A DNA stretch of 64,000 bases from DSOI01 sp041394885 (lineage in GTDB: Bacteria; Acidobacteriota; Terriglobia; Bryobacterales; Bryobacteraceae). Location of the stretch: positions 61,640-125,639 of the forward strand of contig JAWKHI010000018.1 of the NCBI GenBank assembly GCA_041394885.1, given 5' to 3'. Below, piece after piece: positions 16,681 through 28,805 of this stretch. Position 1 is the first letter of the stretch. Each line of letters opens with the position of its first letter. The translations under genes were made by a program, and so were the position numbers. The notes beneath the pieces are model-generated. The model saw nothing but the letters and a program-made list of their open reading frames with translations, had not been told where the DNA came from and did not search any database.

Positions 16681-16807
16681 GGCTCTGTATGGTACTCGCA
16701 AATTTTCCGGCAAAGGGGGCAAGCCCCTATTTGCAATCCCCGCCGGTTTCTCCGATCCCCAGCAGGCGTGTCTTCAGGGGTAGAGGGTAAAGAAAAAGAA
16801 TAAAAAC
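16681..16807. other. Spacer between FGE-type target and avd
   Basis: This 127-bp spacer is where a DGR template repeat could lie, but no copy of the FGE C-terminal sequence is visible in it. It contains a short inverted repeat GGGG-CAAG-CCCC (16716-16727) about 100 bases beyond the end of the putative variable region. A hairpin downstream of the variable repeat is a known DGR target feature. With a 4-bp stem this one is weak evidence. Confidence 0.3.
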
Positions 16808-18444
16808 TCAACGGAATTCCCCGGCGCATCGGAACCCAGGGATTGAAACTCGGTTCTCCGGTAGATTCTCGTTCGGGACGACGCGCGGACGTACAGGATT
16901 GGTGACCCAGGAGCCCCCGCGCAACACACGCCTCTTCCCGCTTTCTGGGGGCCCTTCCGGATCTGTTTGTTTCCCTGAGGAATATGGTCCGTGCCAATCC
17001 CATACCCATTCCCAGACGTTCCCCAACGTGTCATACGGCCCCATTGATTCGGCTCTTTCTGCTTCACAGGGTGCGTTGTGTTCCCGATTTTCTCTAGAGT
17101 CGCAACGTACTCACCGGATTTCTCCCGCCACAACTTCTCCTGTATCCAGCCGCTCACGTCCACTGTTGTTCCCATACCACGCGATCTCGTCTAGCGCCCC
17201 ATAGCGAGCCCCGTCGTCCCAGCCCGCGCCGCATACTCCCACTCCGCTTCCGTCGGCAGCCGACCGCCTACCTTCTTGCAATACTGCGCAGCCTCCTCCC
17301 AACTCACCCGCTCCACGGGATTCGCCCCTACCTTTGAAATGGCTCGGATTCTGCCCCATCACCCGCTCCGCCTCCTGCGTCACAGGCGTTTCCCCGATCA
17401 AAAGCCACGGCTGATCGTCACCTCTTGGCGAGGCTTTTCGTTATCCCACCGCTTCCTTGTCGCCCTCAGGCGCCCATCAGGAACGTTCCCGGCGGAATCC
17501 AGATGTACACTGGGCCGTCCAACGGGTTCATCCACTTGTCCCCAGCGAGGCGTACTGTACCTGACTTGCGCACTTCCAACGCGGCGCGCAAAGGTTCACC
17601 GTGGTCCGCAGCGTGTTGTTTCCGGGCTGATCGCTTACGGCAAGCCAGGGAGGTCTTGCATTCTGTCCACGCGCCGGGCCCAAACCACCAGACCACCTTC
17701 CGCTGGTTAGCCTGTTGGGAAGTAATCGAGGCGAGGCTCTCGCCCAGTTCGAGCAGCACCATCTGTTCGAGATCCCCATAGTTGGGATAGGCGGCCAACA
17801 GCGCTGCTATCAGTTGCTTCAACTCCTTGCCATCGCGCATTCCCGCTCGCGTCGCGAGCCGTGGAGCAGCCCCTCCGGCCTCATCGCCTCCCAGGACCGC
17901 AGCGGTGTCTTCTGGTGGAGGGGCCGGCGTAGGGGCGGGCGGAGTGTGGACGCGGCGAATCGCGGCCTTCACGTCACGGGCGAGGCTCTCGATGCGCTTC
18001 TTGCCTTCGACGGGATAGGACTCGTAGTGACGGTAGTCCTCCCAACTGGTGTATTGGCGCTCGCGCAGAAACGCGCCGAGTTGATCGCTCTCGCCGGTAA
18101 TTTCGTCGGGGGTGATCCAGATGACGGCGAGAATCAAGTCGCTGCGTCCCATCCGGAGTTCTCTTTCCCGGAATCGTTCCAATTCGCGGACGCATTCGCG
18201 ACTCTGGAAGAAGCTGGGAGAAAGGATCGCGATGAGGAAGGTGACCGAGTCCAGAGACTGGTCTATGCGCTGTTTCCAATTTTCGCCCCACTTCAGTTCG
18301 GCCCGGTCCTGAAAAACCTCGAATACGCTTGCCGATCTGCTGGCGGATTTCCCGTTGGAGGCGTTCGACAAAGCGCGTGACTTCGCCTTCGGCGTCGTCG
18401 GCGTGGGCGTAGCTGAGGAAGGCTCCGGCGTCAGATGGCGGCAT
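16808..18444 (-). pseudogene. TIR-EAD1-FGE-fold protein (probable DGR target), several frameshifts
   Basis: The start is ATG at 18442-18444 (MPPSDAGAFLSYAHADD). A TIR domain runs to about 17975: after a shift near 18330 it continues with EVFQDRAELKWGENW, FLIAILSPSFF and CVRELERF, the last holding the glutamate expected for NAD cleavage. A Pro-rich linker leads to an effector-associated domain, KELKQLIAALLAAYPNYGDL with LELGESLASIT. Then comes an FGE (SUMF1) fold: YIWIPPGTFLMG, DNEKPRQEVTIS, IGETPVTQEA, NPSHFKGRG, GNVWEWVWDW and RVLRGGSW to GFRCAGEF. At least five phase changes or stops interrupt it. The architecture is that of DGR-diversified conflict proteins: the FGE fold presents a variable surface and TIR is the effector. 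It is unlikely to make a full protein as read. Confidence 0.8.
16826..16920 (-). other. Putative DGR variable region at the FGE C-terminus
   Basis: The segment from RGGSW to GFRC is where DGRs vary FGE-type targets. Between these fixed anchors it reads WVTNPVRPRVVPNENLP then ENRVSIPGFRC, with Asn and non-Asn residues alternating at positions that in unvaried proteins are often AAC/AAT codons. This is what adenine-directed mutagenesis would leave. No template copy was found in the window to compare with, so this is inference from position and context. Confidence 0.5.
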
Positions 18445-18497
18445 GAGCAGAAAGTAGCCAAGCGTGTGGCTGGGCAGATCGGGATTCGCGAGATTCA

Positions 18498-18537
18498 GGT
18501 TACGACACAGACATATGTTGAAAATGTTATCGTAACC
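18498..18537. repeat. 8-bp inverted repeat upstream of the TIR gene
   Basis: GGTTACGA (18498-18505) and TCGTAACC (18530-18537) are perfect inverted copies with 24 bases between them, about 55 bases upstream of the TIR-gene start and between it and the purF stop. It could be an operator or a terminator remnant. The stem is perfect, but the loop is long for a terminator. Confidence 0.4.
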
Positions 18538-18609
18538 CCGGTTTGCGCAGCGTTCTCAGGCCGCTACTGTGCCAACCGCTTGCACGGGCTCGCGGCTCGG
18601 CTGGGTGAA

Positions 18610-20025
18610 CTACTTCTTCTTCTGGCGCATCAACTCGTCGATATTCACGAGTTCGGTGGGGTAATCTCCGGTGTAACACGCATAGCAGTAATCGAGCTTC
18701 TCGGCGTCGCCCACGGCTTCCCGCAACTTCGGTAACGGGAGAAAGCCCAGCGAGTCGGCCTCGACGAAGCGCCGGATCTCATCCACGGTGTTGTTGGCCG
18801 CGATCAACTCGCCCTTGGTGGGCGTATCCACGCCATAGAAGCAAGGAGACAATGTCGGCGGGCAGGAGATGCGCATATGGACCTCCCGCGCACCGGCGCT
18901 ACGCACCATGCGGACGATCTTGCGCGACGTGGTTCCGCGCACGATCGAGTCATCGACGAGCACCACGCTCTTGCCCTGCAGGAGGCTTTTGACCGGATTG
19001 AGCTTGAGCTTGACGCCGAAGTCGCGGATGGCTTGCGAGGGTTCGATGAACGTCCGGCCGACGTAGTGATTGCGTATAAGGCCCTGGCGGAAGGGGATGT
19101 TCGCCTCGGCGGCGAATCCGATGGCGGCGGCGACGCCGGAGTCCGGCACGGGGACCACGACGTCGGCGGTGGGCGCGGGGCAGGACTGAGCGAGCAAGCG
19201 ACCCATGTTCTCGCGCGAAACCTGGACGCTGCGGCCGAACACGAGCGAATCGGGTCTGGAAAAATAGACGTGCTCGAAGACGCAGTGGGCCTGATTGCGC
19301 GGCATGGCGAACCGTTCGCGCGTGATGCCGGCGGCGTCGATGATGACCATCTCGCCGGGCTCGACGTCACCCAGGTAGACGGCGCCGACGAGGTCAAACG
19401 CGCAGGTTTCCGAGGCCACCATGTAGCTGGTGCGTCCGCCGGAGAGCTCGAGCTGGCCGATGGCGAGCGGACGAAACCCGTGGGGGTCACGCGCGACAAT
19501 CACGCGGTCCTGCGCCAGCAGCACGAGAGAGTAAGCGCCTTCGATGGCGAGCAGGGCTTCGCGCAAGGCTTCCGAAAGGCTACGCTCGCGGCTGCGGGCG
19601 ACCAAGTGGAGGATGACTTCGGTGTCGCTCGAGGCCTGAAAGATCGAACCTTCCTGTTCGAGCATCCGGCGCAGTTCGAGCGCGTTGGTGATGTTGCCGT
19701 TGTGCGCCACGGCGATCTGACCCTTGTTGCAGTTGACCGAGAACGGCTGGGCGTTCAGGATGGCGGTGTCGCCCGCGGTGGAGTAGCGGGTGTGGCCGAT
19801 GGCCGCGTGGCCGTGGAGGCGTCCCAAAACCTCGGGCGTGAACACGTCGGCGACGTGGCCCATGGACTTGTGGCACTGGGTGGCCACACCGTCGGTGACC
19901 GCCAGTCCGCAGCTTTCCTGCCCGCGATGCTGCATCTGGTAAAGCGCCAGATAGGCCAGGTTCGCCGCTTCCGGATGCGCGTAGATCGCCACCACCGCGC
20001 ATTCCTCATGGAACTTGTCGAACAT
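18610..20025 (-). CDS. purF: Amidophosphoribosyltransferase
   Basis: This 471-residue PurF makes 5-phosphoribosylamine from PRPP and glutamine, the first step of de novo purine synthesis. The sequence starts MFDKFHEECAVVAIYAH: a short propeptide, then the catalytic Cys at residue 9 of the N-terminal glutaminase domain, with YQMQHRGQESCG and GHTRYSTAG following. The C-terminal phosphoribosyltransferase domain has the PRPP loop VVLVDDSIVRGTTS. Cysteines near the end (CYACYTGDYP) fit the Fe-S-containing form. It is the last gene of purQ-purL-purF, starting 3 bases after purL stops. Confidence 0.96.
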   Translation of the reverse strand: MFDKFHEECAVVAIYAHPEAANLAYLALYQMQHRGQESCGLAVTDGVATQCHKSMGHVADVFTPEVLGRLHGHAAIGHTRYSTAGDTAILNAQPFSVNCNKGQIAVAHNGNITNALELRRMLEQEGSIFQASSDTEVILHLVARSRERSLSEALREALLAIEGAYSLVLLAQDRVIVARDPHGFRPLAIGQLELSGGRTSYMVASETCAFDLVGAVYLGDVEPGEMVIIDAAGITRERFAMPRNQAHCVFEHVYFSRPDSLVFGRSVQVSRENMGRLLAQSCPAPTADVVVPVPDSGVAAAIGFAAEANIPFRQGLIRNHYVGRTFIEPSQAIRDFGVKLKLNPVKSLLQGKSVVLVDDSIVRGTTSRKIVRMVRSAGAREVHMRISCPPTLSPCFYGVDTPTKGELIAANNTVDEIRRFVEADSLGFLPLPKLREAVGDAEKLDYCYACYTGDYPTELVNIDELMRQKKK

Positions 20026-20028
20026 GGT

Positions 20029-22264
<2,236 letters not shown>

Positions 22265-22268
<4 letters not shown>

Positions 22269-22952
22269 CGGTTGGGAGGAACTGTCGAATTCGTGAAGGC
22301 GGACACCATGAACCGGAATACGCCGAGTCCGTCCACGGACCCCATCAACGGATCCGCGGCGCGTTCGGGATGCGGCATCATGCCCATCACGTTGCGATCG
22401 CAATTGAGTACGCCGGCGATGTTGATGCAGGAACCGTTGGGGTTTGGGTGTAACGGAACGCGACGCGGTCTTCGGCTTGCAGCTCATCGAGGGGTCCGCT
22501 GATCGGCGAAGTAGCAGCCGTCGCCGTGGGCGATGGGCACGCGGATGACCTGTCCTTTTTCGTAGCCGCTGGTGAACGGGGAATTTGCGGTGCTGACCGA
22601 GAGGCCGACTTCGCGGCAGATGAACTTGAGATTCCGGTTGCGGACCAGCGCACCGGGCAACAGGCCGGATTCCCACGAGGATCTGAAAGCCGTTGCAGAT
22701 GCCGATGACGAGGCCACCGGCGGCGGCGAATTTCTTCACGGCGCCTAAAACAGGTGAGAATTTCGCAATGGCCCCGCAGCGCAGGTAATCGCCGTAGGAG
22801 AAGCCGCCTGGCAGGATGACGGCGTCCACCGAGCCGACCGACGCGTGGTCATGCCAAAGAAACTCGGCTTGTTGGCCGAGGTTGTTCGTCACTGCGTACC
22901 AAGCGTCGTGGTCGCAGTTGCTGCCAGGAAAGACAACGACCCCGAATTTCAT
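22265..22952 (-). pseudogene. purQ: Phosphoribosylformylglycinamidine synthase subunit PurQ, frameshifted
   Basis: The glutaminase subunit of FGAM synthase starts MKFGVVVFPGSNCDHDAWYA and is intact through ILPGGFSYGDYLRCG to the nucleophile-elbow GGLVIGICNGFQIL (the catalytic Cys). The frame then changes several times: ESGLLPGALVRNRNLKFICR, SPFTSGYEKGQVIRVPIAHG, LDELQAEDRVAFRY, and the C-terminal ending PPNR before a TGA that overlaps the purL ATG. All parts of the protein are present in order, so the shifts look like base-calling errors more than decay. If real, the cell would need another PurQ. No purS is seen beside it; the upstream neighbour is divergent. Confidence 0.8.
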
Positions 22953-22986
22953 CGTGGAGAGCCTTCAGTGTAGCATCATTGACACA

Positions 22987-23337
22987 ATGGGCTTCTGGAA
23001 AAATGAAGTAGTGAACCCGTCTCTTGACGAGGACACGGCTCGCAAGATCGGCGAGCAAAAGAGCTGGATTGCCGCCGAACCCGCCAACCCCAGGCCCTAC
23101 TATCACCTGGCGCAACTGTATCGCCTGCAAGGGCGGCAGGATGAGGCCCTCGGGCTGATCCTCGAAGCCGTCCGGCTCGACCCTGATTTTGGCGCGGCGC
23201 ACATTGCGCTGTCGGAAATCTACTGTGTGCGCGCCGACTACCCAGCCGCGTGGCGTCACGCGCGGTCGGCGGAGCGGAACGGGCTCCCGGCCGCCGTCGA
23301 CCTGCTGACCCGGTACGGAATCGCGGAAGGCGGCTGA
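22987..23337 (+). CDS. Small TPR protein, 116 aa
   Basis: The ATG at 22987 begins MGFWKNEVVNPSLDEDTARK. Two TPR units follow: NPRPYYHLAQLYRLQGRQDE with ALGLILEAVRLDP, and AHIALSEIYCVRADYPAAWR with HARSAERNG. It is cytoplasmic, with no signal peptide. It starts 35 bases from purQ on the opposite strand, so the two may share a divergent promoter region. The partner and role are unknown. Confidence 0.75.
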   Translation: MGFWKNEVVNPSLDEDTARKIGEQKSWIAAEPANPRPYYHLAQLYRLQGRQDEALGLILEAVRLDPDFGAAHIALSEIYCVRADYPAAWRHARSAERNGLPAAVDLLTRYGIAEGG

Positions 23338-23435
23338 GGCTTTTGACGAACGCCCGGTTGCAGGCTGGCCGGTTATGTTAACAACTGCCGGATGTGAAGG
23401 AAGTGGCGCTGGCAGGCACCGGGAAGGAACTACAC

Positions 23436-24275
23436 ATGAGGATGAAGACCGATCATTTTACCTGGATTTGTCCGCAGTGCGGGTCTGAAGTGCCCCCCCA
23501 CCTGAACGAATGCCCGCAGTGCGCGGAAAGAGCTGCCCAAACGGGTGGAGCCCCTCCGGCCCAGACTGCCGCGCCTCAGCCTCCTGCTCCGCAATATCCG
23601 CAGCAGGGCCGCCGGCTCCTGCCTGGCAGGGTTATCCACCGCAGCAGGCATACGCGCCTCCGCCTCCTCCTCCGCAGGGTCCGCCGCCGCAGTACGCGCA
23701 GCAGCCCCAATATGCGCCGCCGCCGCATCCGCAGTATGCCCCGCAGCAGCATCCGCAGCAACCCTATGGCCAGCCTCCGCCGCAGCAATATGGACGGCCG
23801 CAGTACGCCCCATAGGCCGGACCGCCGGCGTGGCTGGTGACCATCGGCGTCGCGGCGCTGGCGGGCATCCTGGTAGCGGGATTTTACTATTACGTCTCCA
23901 ACCGCAGTGCTTCGGCTTCGGTGAAGACAACCGACACGACGGAAGAGACCAAGGGGGGCGGCGGCGAGGCGGCCTCCAATCAATCAAGCATCTGGAAGTG
24001 GCCGGCGTCAGGATTTTCGAAGAGGGTAAGAAGCCGCGGCTGCGCCTGCTGCTGAGTACGAATCACGCATTGGCGGATCTGGCGGACCTGAAAAGCTCGA
24101 TCATTGGGTGGTGCTGAAGGATGGCGGCAAGGAAGTGGGCGAAATGCCCTTTGCCCTGGCGCAACTTCGATCGTTCGACGCCCAGGAGATCGAGGGTCCG
24201 CTCAAGACCAGCCTACGCGCGTACGAACTCCCCGACTGGCAGTTTGTCCGCGCCGAGCTGCGGCTCAAAGAGTAA
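23436..24275 (+). pseudogene. Zinc-ribbon, proline-rich, single-helix membrane protein, frameshifted
   Basis: ATG 23436 follows an AAGGA at good spacing. The protein opens with a zinc ribbon, WICPQCGSEVPPHLNECPQC, then a Pro/Gln-rich region that changes frame near 23610 and continues with PPQQAYAPPPPPPQ and repeated QYAPP/QYGRP units to about 23812. A stop there is followed, with no new start, by PAWLVTIGVAALAGILVAGF (membrane helix), a Ser/Thr linker, KHLEVAGVRIFEEGKKPRLR, and after another shift VVLKDGGKEVGEMPFALAQL to the stop at 24275. All parts fit one protein: a cytoplasmic ribbon, a membrane helix and a small extracytoplasmic domain. Shifts may be errors in the repetitive CCG/CAG-rich tract. 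Confidence 0.65.
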
Positions 24276-24297
24276 GTGGTTTCGCCGGCAGTGGGCG

Positions 24298-25191
24298 TTA
24301 GTGCCCTCCAGACATCTTCTTGTACACCGCCCGGATGGAGACGAGATTGCGTTCCTTGTCGGTGGCGATCGGGTGGGCGCTGAAGTCCATTGCCGCGATC
24401 TGCTCCGGGGTTTTGCCAGCTTCGATCCCAGCGGTCACGGCGTCCATCACAGCCTTGAGATAGGCCGCCTGGGCGCGCAACTCGGGCATGGCTCCAAGCG
24501 CCCCGTGGCCGGGCACGAGGGTGCGCACATCCCACAGTGACATACGATCCAGGGCCCGCAGCCAGTTGGCATGGTCGGCATCGGCGTCCGCGAAGTTGTT
24601 GCCGAAGTTCCAGTTCACGGCGAGATCTCCGGTAAACAGGATCTTTTCCTTGGGAAGGTAGGCCACCGAGTCTCCGCGGCTGTGCCCCGGCCCCACCAGC
24701 GACAACTCGATGCGATGCGTGCCGTCGTCAAATGCCATGGACTGTCCGAAGGTGATTGCCGGATGCGCCAACTTGTAGGGTTTGAGACTGAACTCGCCGC
24801 TGGCGGTGTTGGCGTCCCAGGCCTTCTGGCCTTTGGTGCGCGATTCCTCGCCACAGGCCTGGGAACACACGATGGCCGCGCCCTGGTCCGTGAAGACGCT
24901 GCTGCCGTAGGCATGGTCGCCATGATAGTGGGTGTTGAAGACGTATCGGATGGGCTTATTGGTGGTCTTCTTGATCTCAGCGAGAATCTCGCGCGCGCCC
25001 CAGGGGAAATTGGCGTCGATGACGACCACGTAGTCCTGGAACACGACCCAACCGCAGTTGGCCGGCTGGTTGCGGGTACGATCGCCCATGCGGACGTAGA
25101 CGCCCGGGGCCAATTCGCGAACCGCGCCGCGGGTGTCGGCGGCTGCGTAAATCAGCACGGCGAACAAGGTGGCAAGAATGACTCGTTTCAT
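24298..25191 (-). CDS. Secreted metallo-beta-lactamase-fold hydrolase
   Basis: The start chosen (25191) has GGGGAG upstream and gives a signal peptide MKRVILATLFAVLIYAAAD. The MBL fold shows the zinc-binding THYHGDHAYG (HxHxDH), a later His in GPGHSRGDSVAY, the bridging Asp in ILFTGDLAVN and the last His in LVPGHG. The overall pattern (NTHYHGDHA, GPGHTxGD, FxGDLVFN) is that of the SoxH/QuiP-type periplasmic MBL group and not of a true beta-lactamase. The substrate is not predictable. Intact, 297 residues. Confidence 0.85.
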   Translation of the reverse strand: MKRVILATLFAVLIYAAADTRGAVRELAPGVYVRMGDRTRNQPANCGWVVFQDYVVVIDANFPWGAREILAEIKKTTNKPIRYVFNTHYHGDHAYGSSVFTDQGAAIVCSQACGEESRTKGQKAWDANTASGEFSLKPYKLAHPAITFGQSMAFDDGTHRIELSLVGPGHSRGDSVAYLPKEKILFTGDLAVNWNFGNNFADADADHANWLRALDRMSLWDVRTLVPGHGALGAMPELRAQAAYLKAVMDAVTAGIEAGKTPEQIAAMDFSAHPIATDKERNLVSIRAVYKKMSGGH

Positions 25192-25337
25192 GGTGGCTCC
25201 CCTTTCCAATGACCGAGTGTATCGCAGGTGCGGCGGGCGGGCGCCGGGCAGTCATCCGGGCCGGGCCCGCCGCGTTCCGAGGATCAGAGATCGATCGAGG
25301 AAGAGGTTATCGCATCGTTACTGCGAGCGGGGCGAAG

Positions 25338-28300
25338 TTAGAACATAAATTTGAGCGCCAGCACCATGCGACGAGCGTCCAAAGTGTTGGTGTACTGGCC
25401 CATGCGTCCATTGACCTGGTTTCCCTGGGCATCGAACCGCGCGGTTGTGTCCACGGCGTTGAACTGGGCGTGGTTGAACGTGTTGTAGGTCTCCCACCGG
25501 AATTGCAGCCGCTTGTTTTCGCGGATCTGGAAGTTCTTGAACAGGGACAGATCCCAGTTGTTGATGCCCGGTCCGCGAATCGGATCCTTTGACGCGTTAC
25601 CGAGCCCGAAATCCGACGCCACGGGAGGCCGCACGACGGAAGTGTCGAAGTGGCGGAGGCGGGTCCGTTCGCCCTTGGGCAGATTCGGATTGCCGGTGAG
25701 AATGACACGGCTGTCGATGCCGGCGCCGGACGCTCCGGTGAGGTCGACCGCCTGCACGAGACTGTATCCGAGCCCGAGCGGCTGCCCGCTGACCATGGTG
25801 GCGATACCGGTGATCTCCCATCCGTCCAAGGCCCATCGCGAGAACGCGTTGTTCCACCGCTTGCTTACATTCGGAGCCTGGTAGCTCCAGCTCCCGGCGA
25901 AGTTATGCGTCCGGTCAAAACCGGCCTTGCCGTAGTTACGCATGCGGAAGTCGACGTAAGGATTCACCGCGTTGTTGTTGCCGTCAACGAGATCCATCGC
26001 CTTGGACCATGTCCAGGTGGCGCCGAATGTCAACCCGCGGCCGAAGCGCTTGTTGATCTGGGTCTGCAGGGAATGATAGTTGGAACTCGACGCGAACTCG
26101 GCGTACTGAATGTCGCCGAACCCGCGGATAGGCCGGAGGAAGTTCACCGGCAGCGGGCGGTTCGTGGTGGTGTCGATCGAGGATGGGAGGAAGTTGGTTC
26201 CGTAGGGAGTGGCATTGAGCGAACGGCGCTGCAGCAGGTGCCGGCCGACGTTACCCACATAGGCCACATCCACCACGGTGCCGAAGCCGATGTCGCGCTG
26301 GACGCCGAGCGACCAGTTGTAGACGGTGGGCGGATCGTAGCTACGCTGGATGGAGTTGCTATTAGTGGGACCCTGATTGAGCGTGGCGCCCTGCAAATCG
26401 CGGATTGTGGAATTGAACACGGTGGAGGTGATGACGTTGGGCGGCTGTTCCACGAAGATGATCACTTGATCGTCGTTGAAGCGGTCAAAGAACATGCCGA
26501 AGCCCCCGCGCACCGCCATCTTGCCGTTTCCGAATACGTCGTAGGCGAAGCCGAACCGGGGCGCCACCTTCATCGAAGGCGTGTTGAGCACCCGCTCCCG
26601 GAACACGTTCATGCCCTGATAGAACTGCCCGCTACCGGGCGCGAATGTCCCGATGAAGACCTCCGGAACGATCTCGCCGGTGGCCGGATTGCGGCCCATG
26701 CGCGCCGCGTTGGATGCCGCGCGGTAGGGCTCGATCAACCGCGGCGCCTTTGCCGGGTCGTAGACGCCGAGGTCAAACACCGACAGATCATCGCCGGAGG
26801 AAAACGTCGGTTCAATGATATAGAACCGGGCGCCGAAGTCGAGAGTGAACTTGCGGTTCACCTTGAAGTTGTCCTGCGCATAGAACTCGTAGTTCTTGTA
26901 TCGGGCATGGCCGTGCGGATGAAGGTTGCTCTCGGTGTAGCTATTGAACGATCCGAGAATGGTGTTTGAGAATGCGTAGTTGGAGTCCAGTGGGTTGTTG
27001 ACGTTGCGTCCGAAGTCAAACGTGCCGTTGAAGGCAGTGGCGCGGGCCGCATTGCGCGAGGTCCGTTCGATGTAGGCGCCGAACTTGAGGTTATGCGATC
27101 CGTTCACCCAGGAAAGGTTGTCGGACCAGTTCCAGATGTTATTGGTGCCGAAGAAGGGAAACCGCTGCTCGATGTTGAGCTGCGGGGCGTTCTGAACGCC
27201 GCCGAAGGTCGCGTTGGGAACGAGGTTCAGCGGATTGGACTGGGGGAAGAACTGCGGCAGGTTCAGATTGAGCTTGTTGCGGTCATTCCGGTCCAGCCCG
27301 GCCTGATTCAGCGGACTCACCAACTGTAGAGCGCGGTTGATGCCGAATGTGAACTCGTTGACCACCGACGGGCTGAAGGTGTGGATGAGGGTGCTGACGA
27401 GGCCGGCGCTCTGAATCGAGTACTCGATCGGGAATTGCGGCCAGATGCCCGAGGCGAGGACGAAGTTGAAGTCGCCCTTGAAGGCCTCGTAGTTGCGGAT
27501 AGCCCTGGAGTAGAAGATTGTCTTGGGGCCGATGTTCCAATCGATGCGGAGGATGTCCTCGTCGCGCGGTTGGTTCACTTGGCTCTGGAAGACGGTGTTG
27601 AAGGTGTTGGCCGGGTCAACGGTGTTCGGCTGCGGGAAGATGTTCAGCAACTTCTGGCCTACGGGATCGATGCGGTTTTGGGGGATGACGTTTCCGGGAA
27701 ACGGAGTCCGGTTATTGAGCGGATCGTTCACGGGGATCAAGCGGCGATTGGTGTCGAGGGTTTGTGAGAAGTTGCCATTGCGTTCGAGCGCCGTCGGGAA
27801 GGTCCGCCGCCCCACGGCAGTTGGGTACTTGCGCGGGAGAAACTCCTGCGCCCAGAAGAAGAATAACTTGTCTTTGTTGGAATTGAACTTTCCAGGGATA
27901 TAAAGTGGTCCGCCGATGTTATAGCCCGGATAGTCGAACCGGTAACGCGGTTTGGGGAGTCCATCGCGATTGCGGAAGTACTCGTTGGCGTTGAACGCCT
28001 CGTTCCGTTTGAAGTAGTAGGCGGTGCCGTGAAAGTCCTTGGTGCCGCTCTTGATCACGGCGTTGATGGTTCCGCCAGAGGACCGGCCGTATTCGGCCTG
28101 GTAATTGGTGAGGAGCACCTTCACCTCGCCGATGGCATCGACGTTGGGCGCCAGGTACGGTCCGCCCATGGAGCCGGTATCGAGGGAGGATACGCCATCG
28201 AGGGTAAGGTTGATTGTGCCGGACCGGTTCCCGTTGATATTGATGCCGCCCAGGTTGTTCCAGCCCGGAGCTTCGCGGTTGCGTGTATCGATCACGCCCG

Positions 28301-28805
28301 GTAGAAGTTTCAGCAATCCGAGATAGTCGCGCCCTTTGAGGGAAAGCTTTTGGTACTGGACGCTCGAGATCAGGCCCGACCGTTCGGCCGATTGGGTCTG
28401 GAGGCGGGCGGCCTCGGCTTCCACTGAAATCGTCTGCGTCACCTCGCCGAGTTCGAGCGCAATTCGCCGCAGAACTACGCGTTCGGTCGCCGTCAGCACG
28501 ATGTCTTTTTGTTCGTAGGTGCGAAATCCGGCATGAATGACGTTGAGTTGGTAGGTGCCGGGCAGCAACTGCGTGAAGATGACGTCGCCAGCCGGACCTG
28601 TTTGAGCCTCCCGCCCCTGGTTAGTACCGGTGTTGAGCAGGACTACCTTGGCTCCGGCGATCACGTTACCGGAGGGGTCAGTGACCGAAGCAGAAATCTG
28701 TCCCGTGAGGCCCTGGGCTTGGAGCACGGCCGATCCGGCCAGTGCGGCAGCAACGAGGGTGCAGGCGCGCAAAGATCCATGACGAAAGGAGACCTTCTGA
28801 AGCAT
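25338..28805 (-). CDS. TonB-dependent receptor, Oar-like, with carboxypeptidase-regulatory domain
   Basis: This outer-membrane protein has about 1155 residues. From the Met at 28805 a signal peptide leads to AQGLTGQISASVTDPSGNVI, the start of a carboxypeptidase-regulatory-like beta domain ending near IALELGEVTQTISVEA. The plug follows, with LPGVIDTRNREA, GININGNRSGTINLTLDGV and RSSGGTINAVIKSGT, then a long barrel rich in Asn and aromatic residues ending in Phe (VLALKFMF), the outer-membrane assembly signal. Acidobacteria carry very many such receptors, thought to take up oligosaccharides or other large nutrients. An ATG 12 codons upstream (28841) is possible but lengthens the signal peptide. 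Confidence 0.9.
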   Translation of the reverse strand: MLQKVSFRHGSLRACTLVAAALAGSAVLQAQGLTGQISASVTDPSGNVIAGAKVVLLNTGTNQGREAQTGPAGDVIFTQLLPGTYQLNVIHAGFRTYEQKDIVLTATERVVLRRIALELGEVTQTISVEAEAARLQTQSAERSGLISSVQYQKLSLKGRDYLGLLKLLPGVIDTRNREAPGWNNLGGININGNRSGTINLTLDGVSSLDTGSMGGPYLAPNVDAIGEVKVLLTNYQAEYGRSSGGTINAVIKSGTKDFHGTAYYFKRNEAFNANEYFRNRDGLPKPRYRFDYPGYNIGGPLYIPGKFNSNKDKLFFFWAQEFLPRKYPTAVGRRTFPTALERNGNFSQTLDTNRRLIPVNDPLNNRTPFPGNVIPQNRIDPVGQKLLNIFPQPNTVDPANTFNTVFQSQVNQPRDEDILRIDWNIGPKTIFYSRAIRNYEAFKGDFNFVLASGIWPQFPIEYSIQSAGLVSTLIHTFSPSVVNEFTFGINRALQLVSPLNQAGLDRNDRNKLNLNLPQFFPQSNPLNLVPNATFGGVQNAPQLNIEQRFPFFGTNNIWNWSDNLSWVNGSHNLKFGAYIERTSRNAARATAFNGTFDFGRNVNNPLDSNYAFSNTILGSFNSYTESNLHPHGHARYKNYEFYAQDNFKVNRKFTLDFGARFYIIEPTFSSGDDLSVFDLGVYDPAKAPRLIEPYRAASNAARMGRNPATGEIVPEVFIGTFAPGSGQFYQGMNVFRERVLNTPSMKVAPRFGFAYDVFGNGKMAVRGGFGMFFDRFNDDQVIIFVEQPPNVITSTVFNSTIRDLQGATLNQGPTNSNSIQRSYDPPTVYNWSLGVQRDIGFGTVVDVAYVGNVGRHLLQRRSLNATPYGTNFLPSSIDTTTNRPLPVNFLRPIRGFGDIQYAEFASSSNYHSLQTQINKRFGRGLTFGATWTWSKAMDLVDGNNNAVNPYVDFRMRNYGKAGFDRTHNFAGSWSYQAPNVSKRWNNAFSRWALDGWEITGIATMVSGQPLGLGYSLVQAVDLTGASGAGIDSRVILTGNPNLPKGERTRLRHFDTSVVRPPVASDFGLGNASKDPIRGPGINNWDLSLFKNFQIRENKRLQFRWETYNTFNHAQFNAVDTTARFDAQGNQVNGRMGQYTNTLDARRMVLALKFMF

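Noticed and set aside
16681..16807. DGR template repeat between the FGE-type gene and avd
   Set aside because: The spacer was read on both strands for a copy of the RGGSW-GFRC region; only a short GC hairpin is present.
16808..18444. FGE-fold region as a true sulfatase-maturating enzyme
   Set aside because: It is the C-terminal part of a TIR-EAD gene beside avd and an RT start, and the RGGSW...GFRC end is that of DGR targets. It is also frameshifted.
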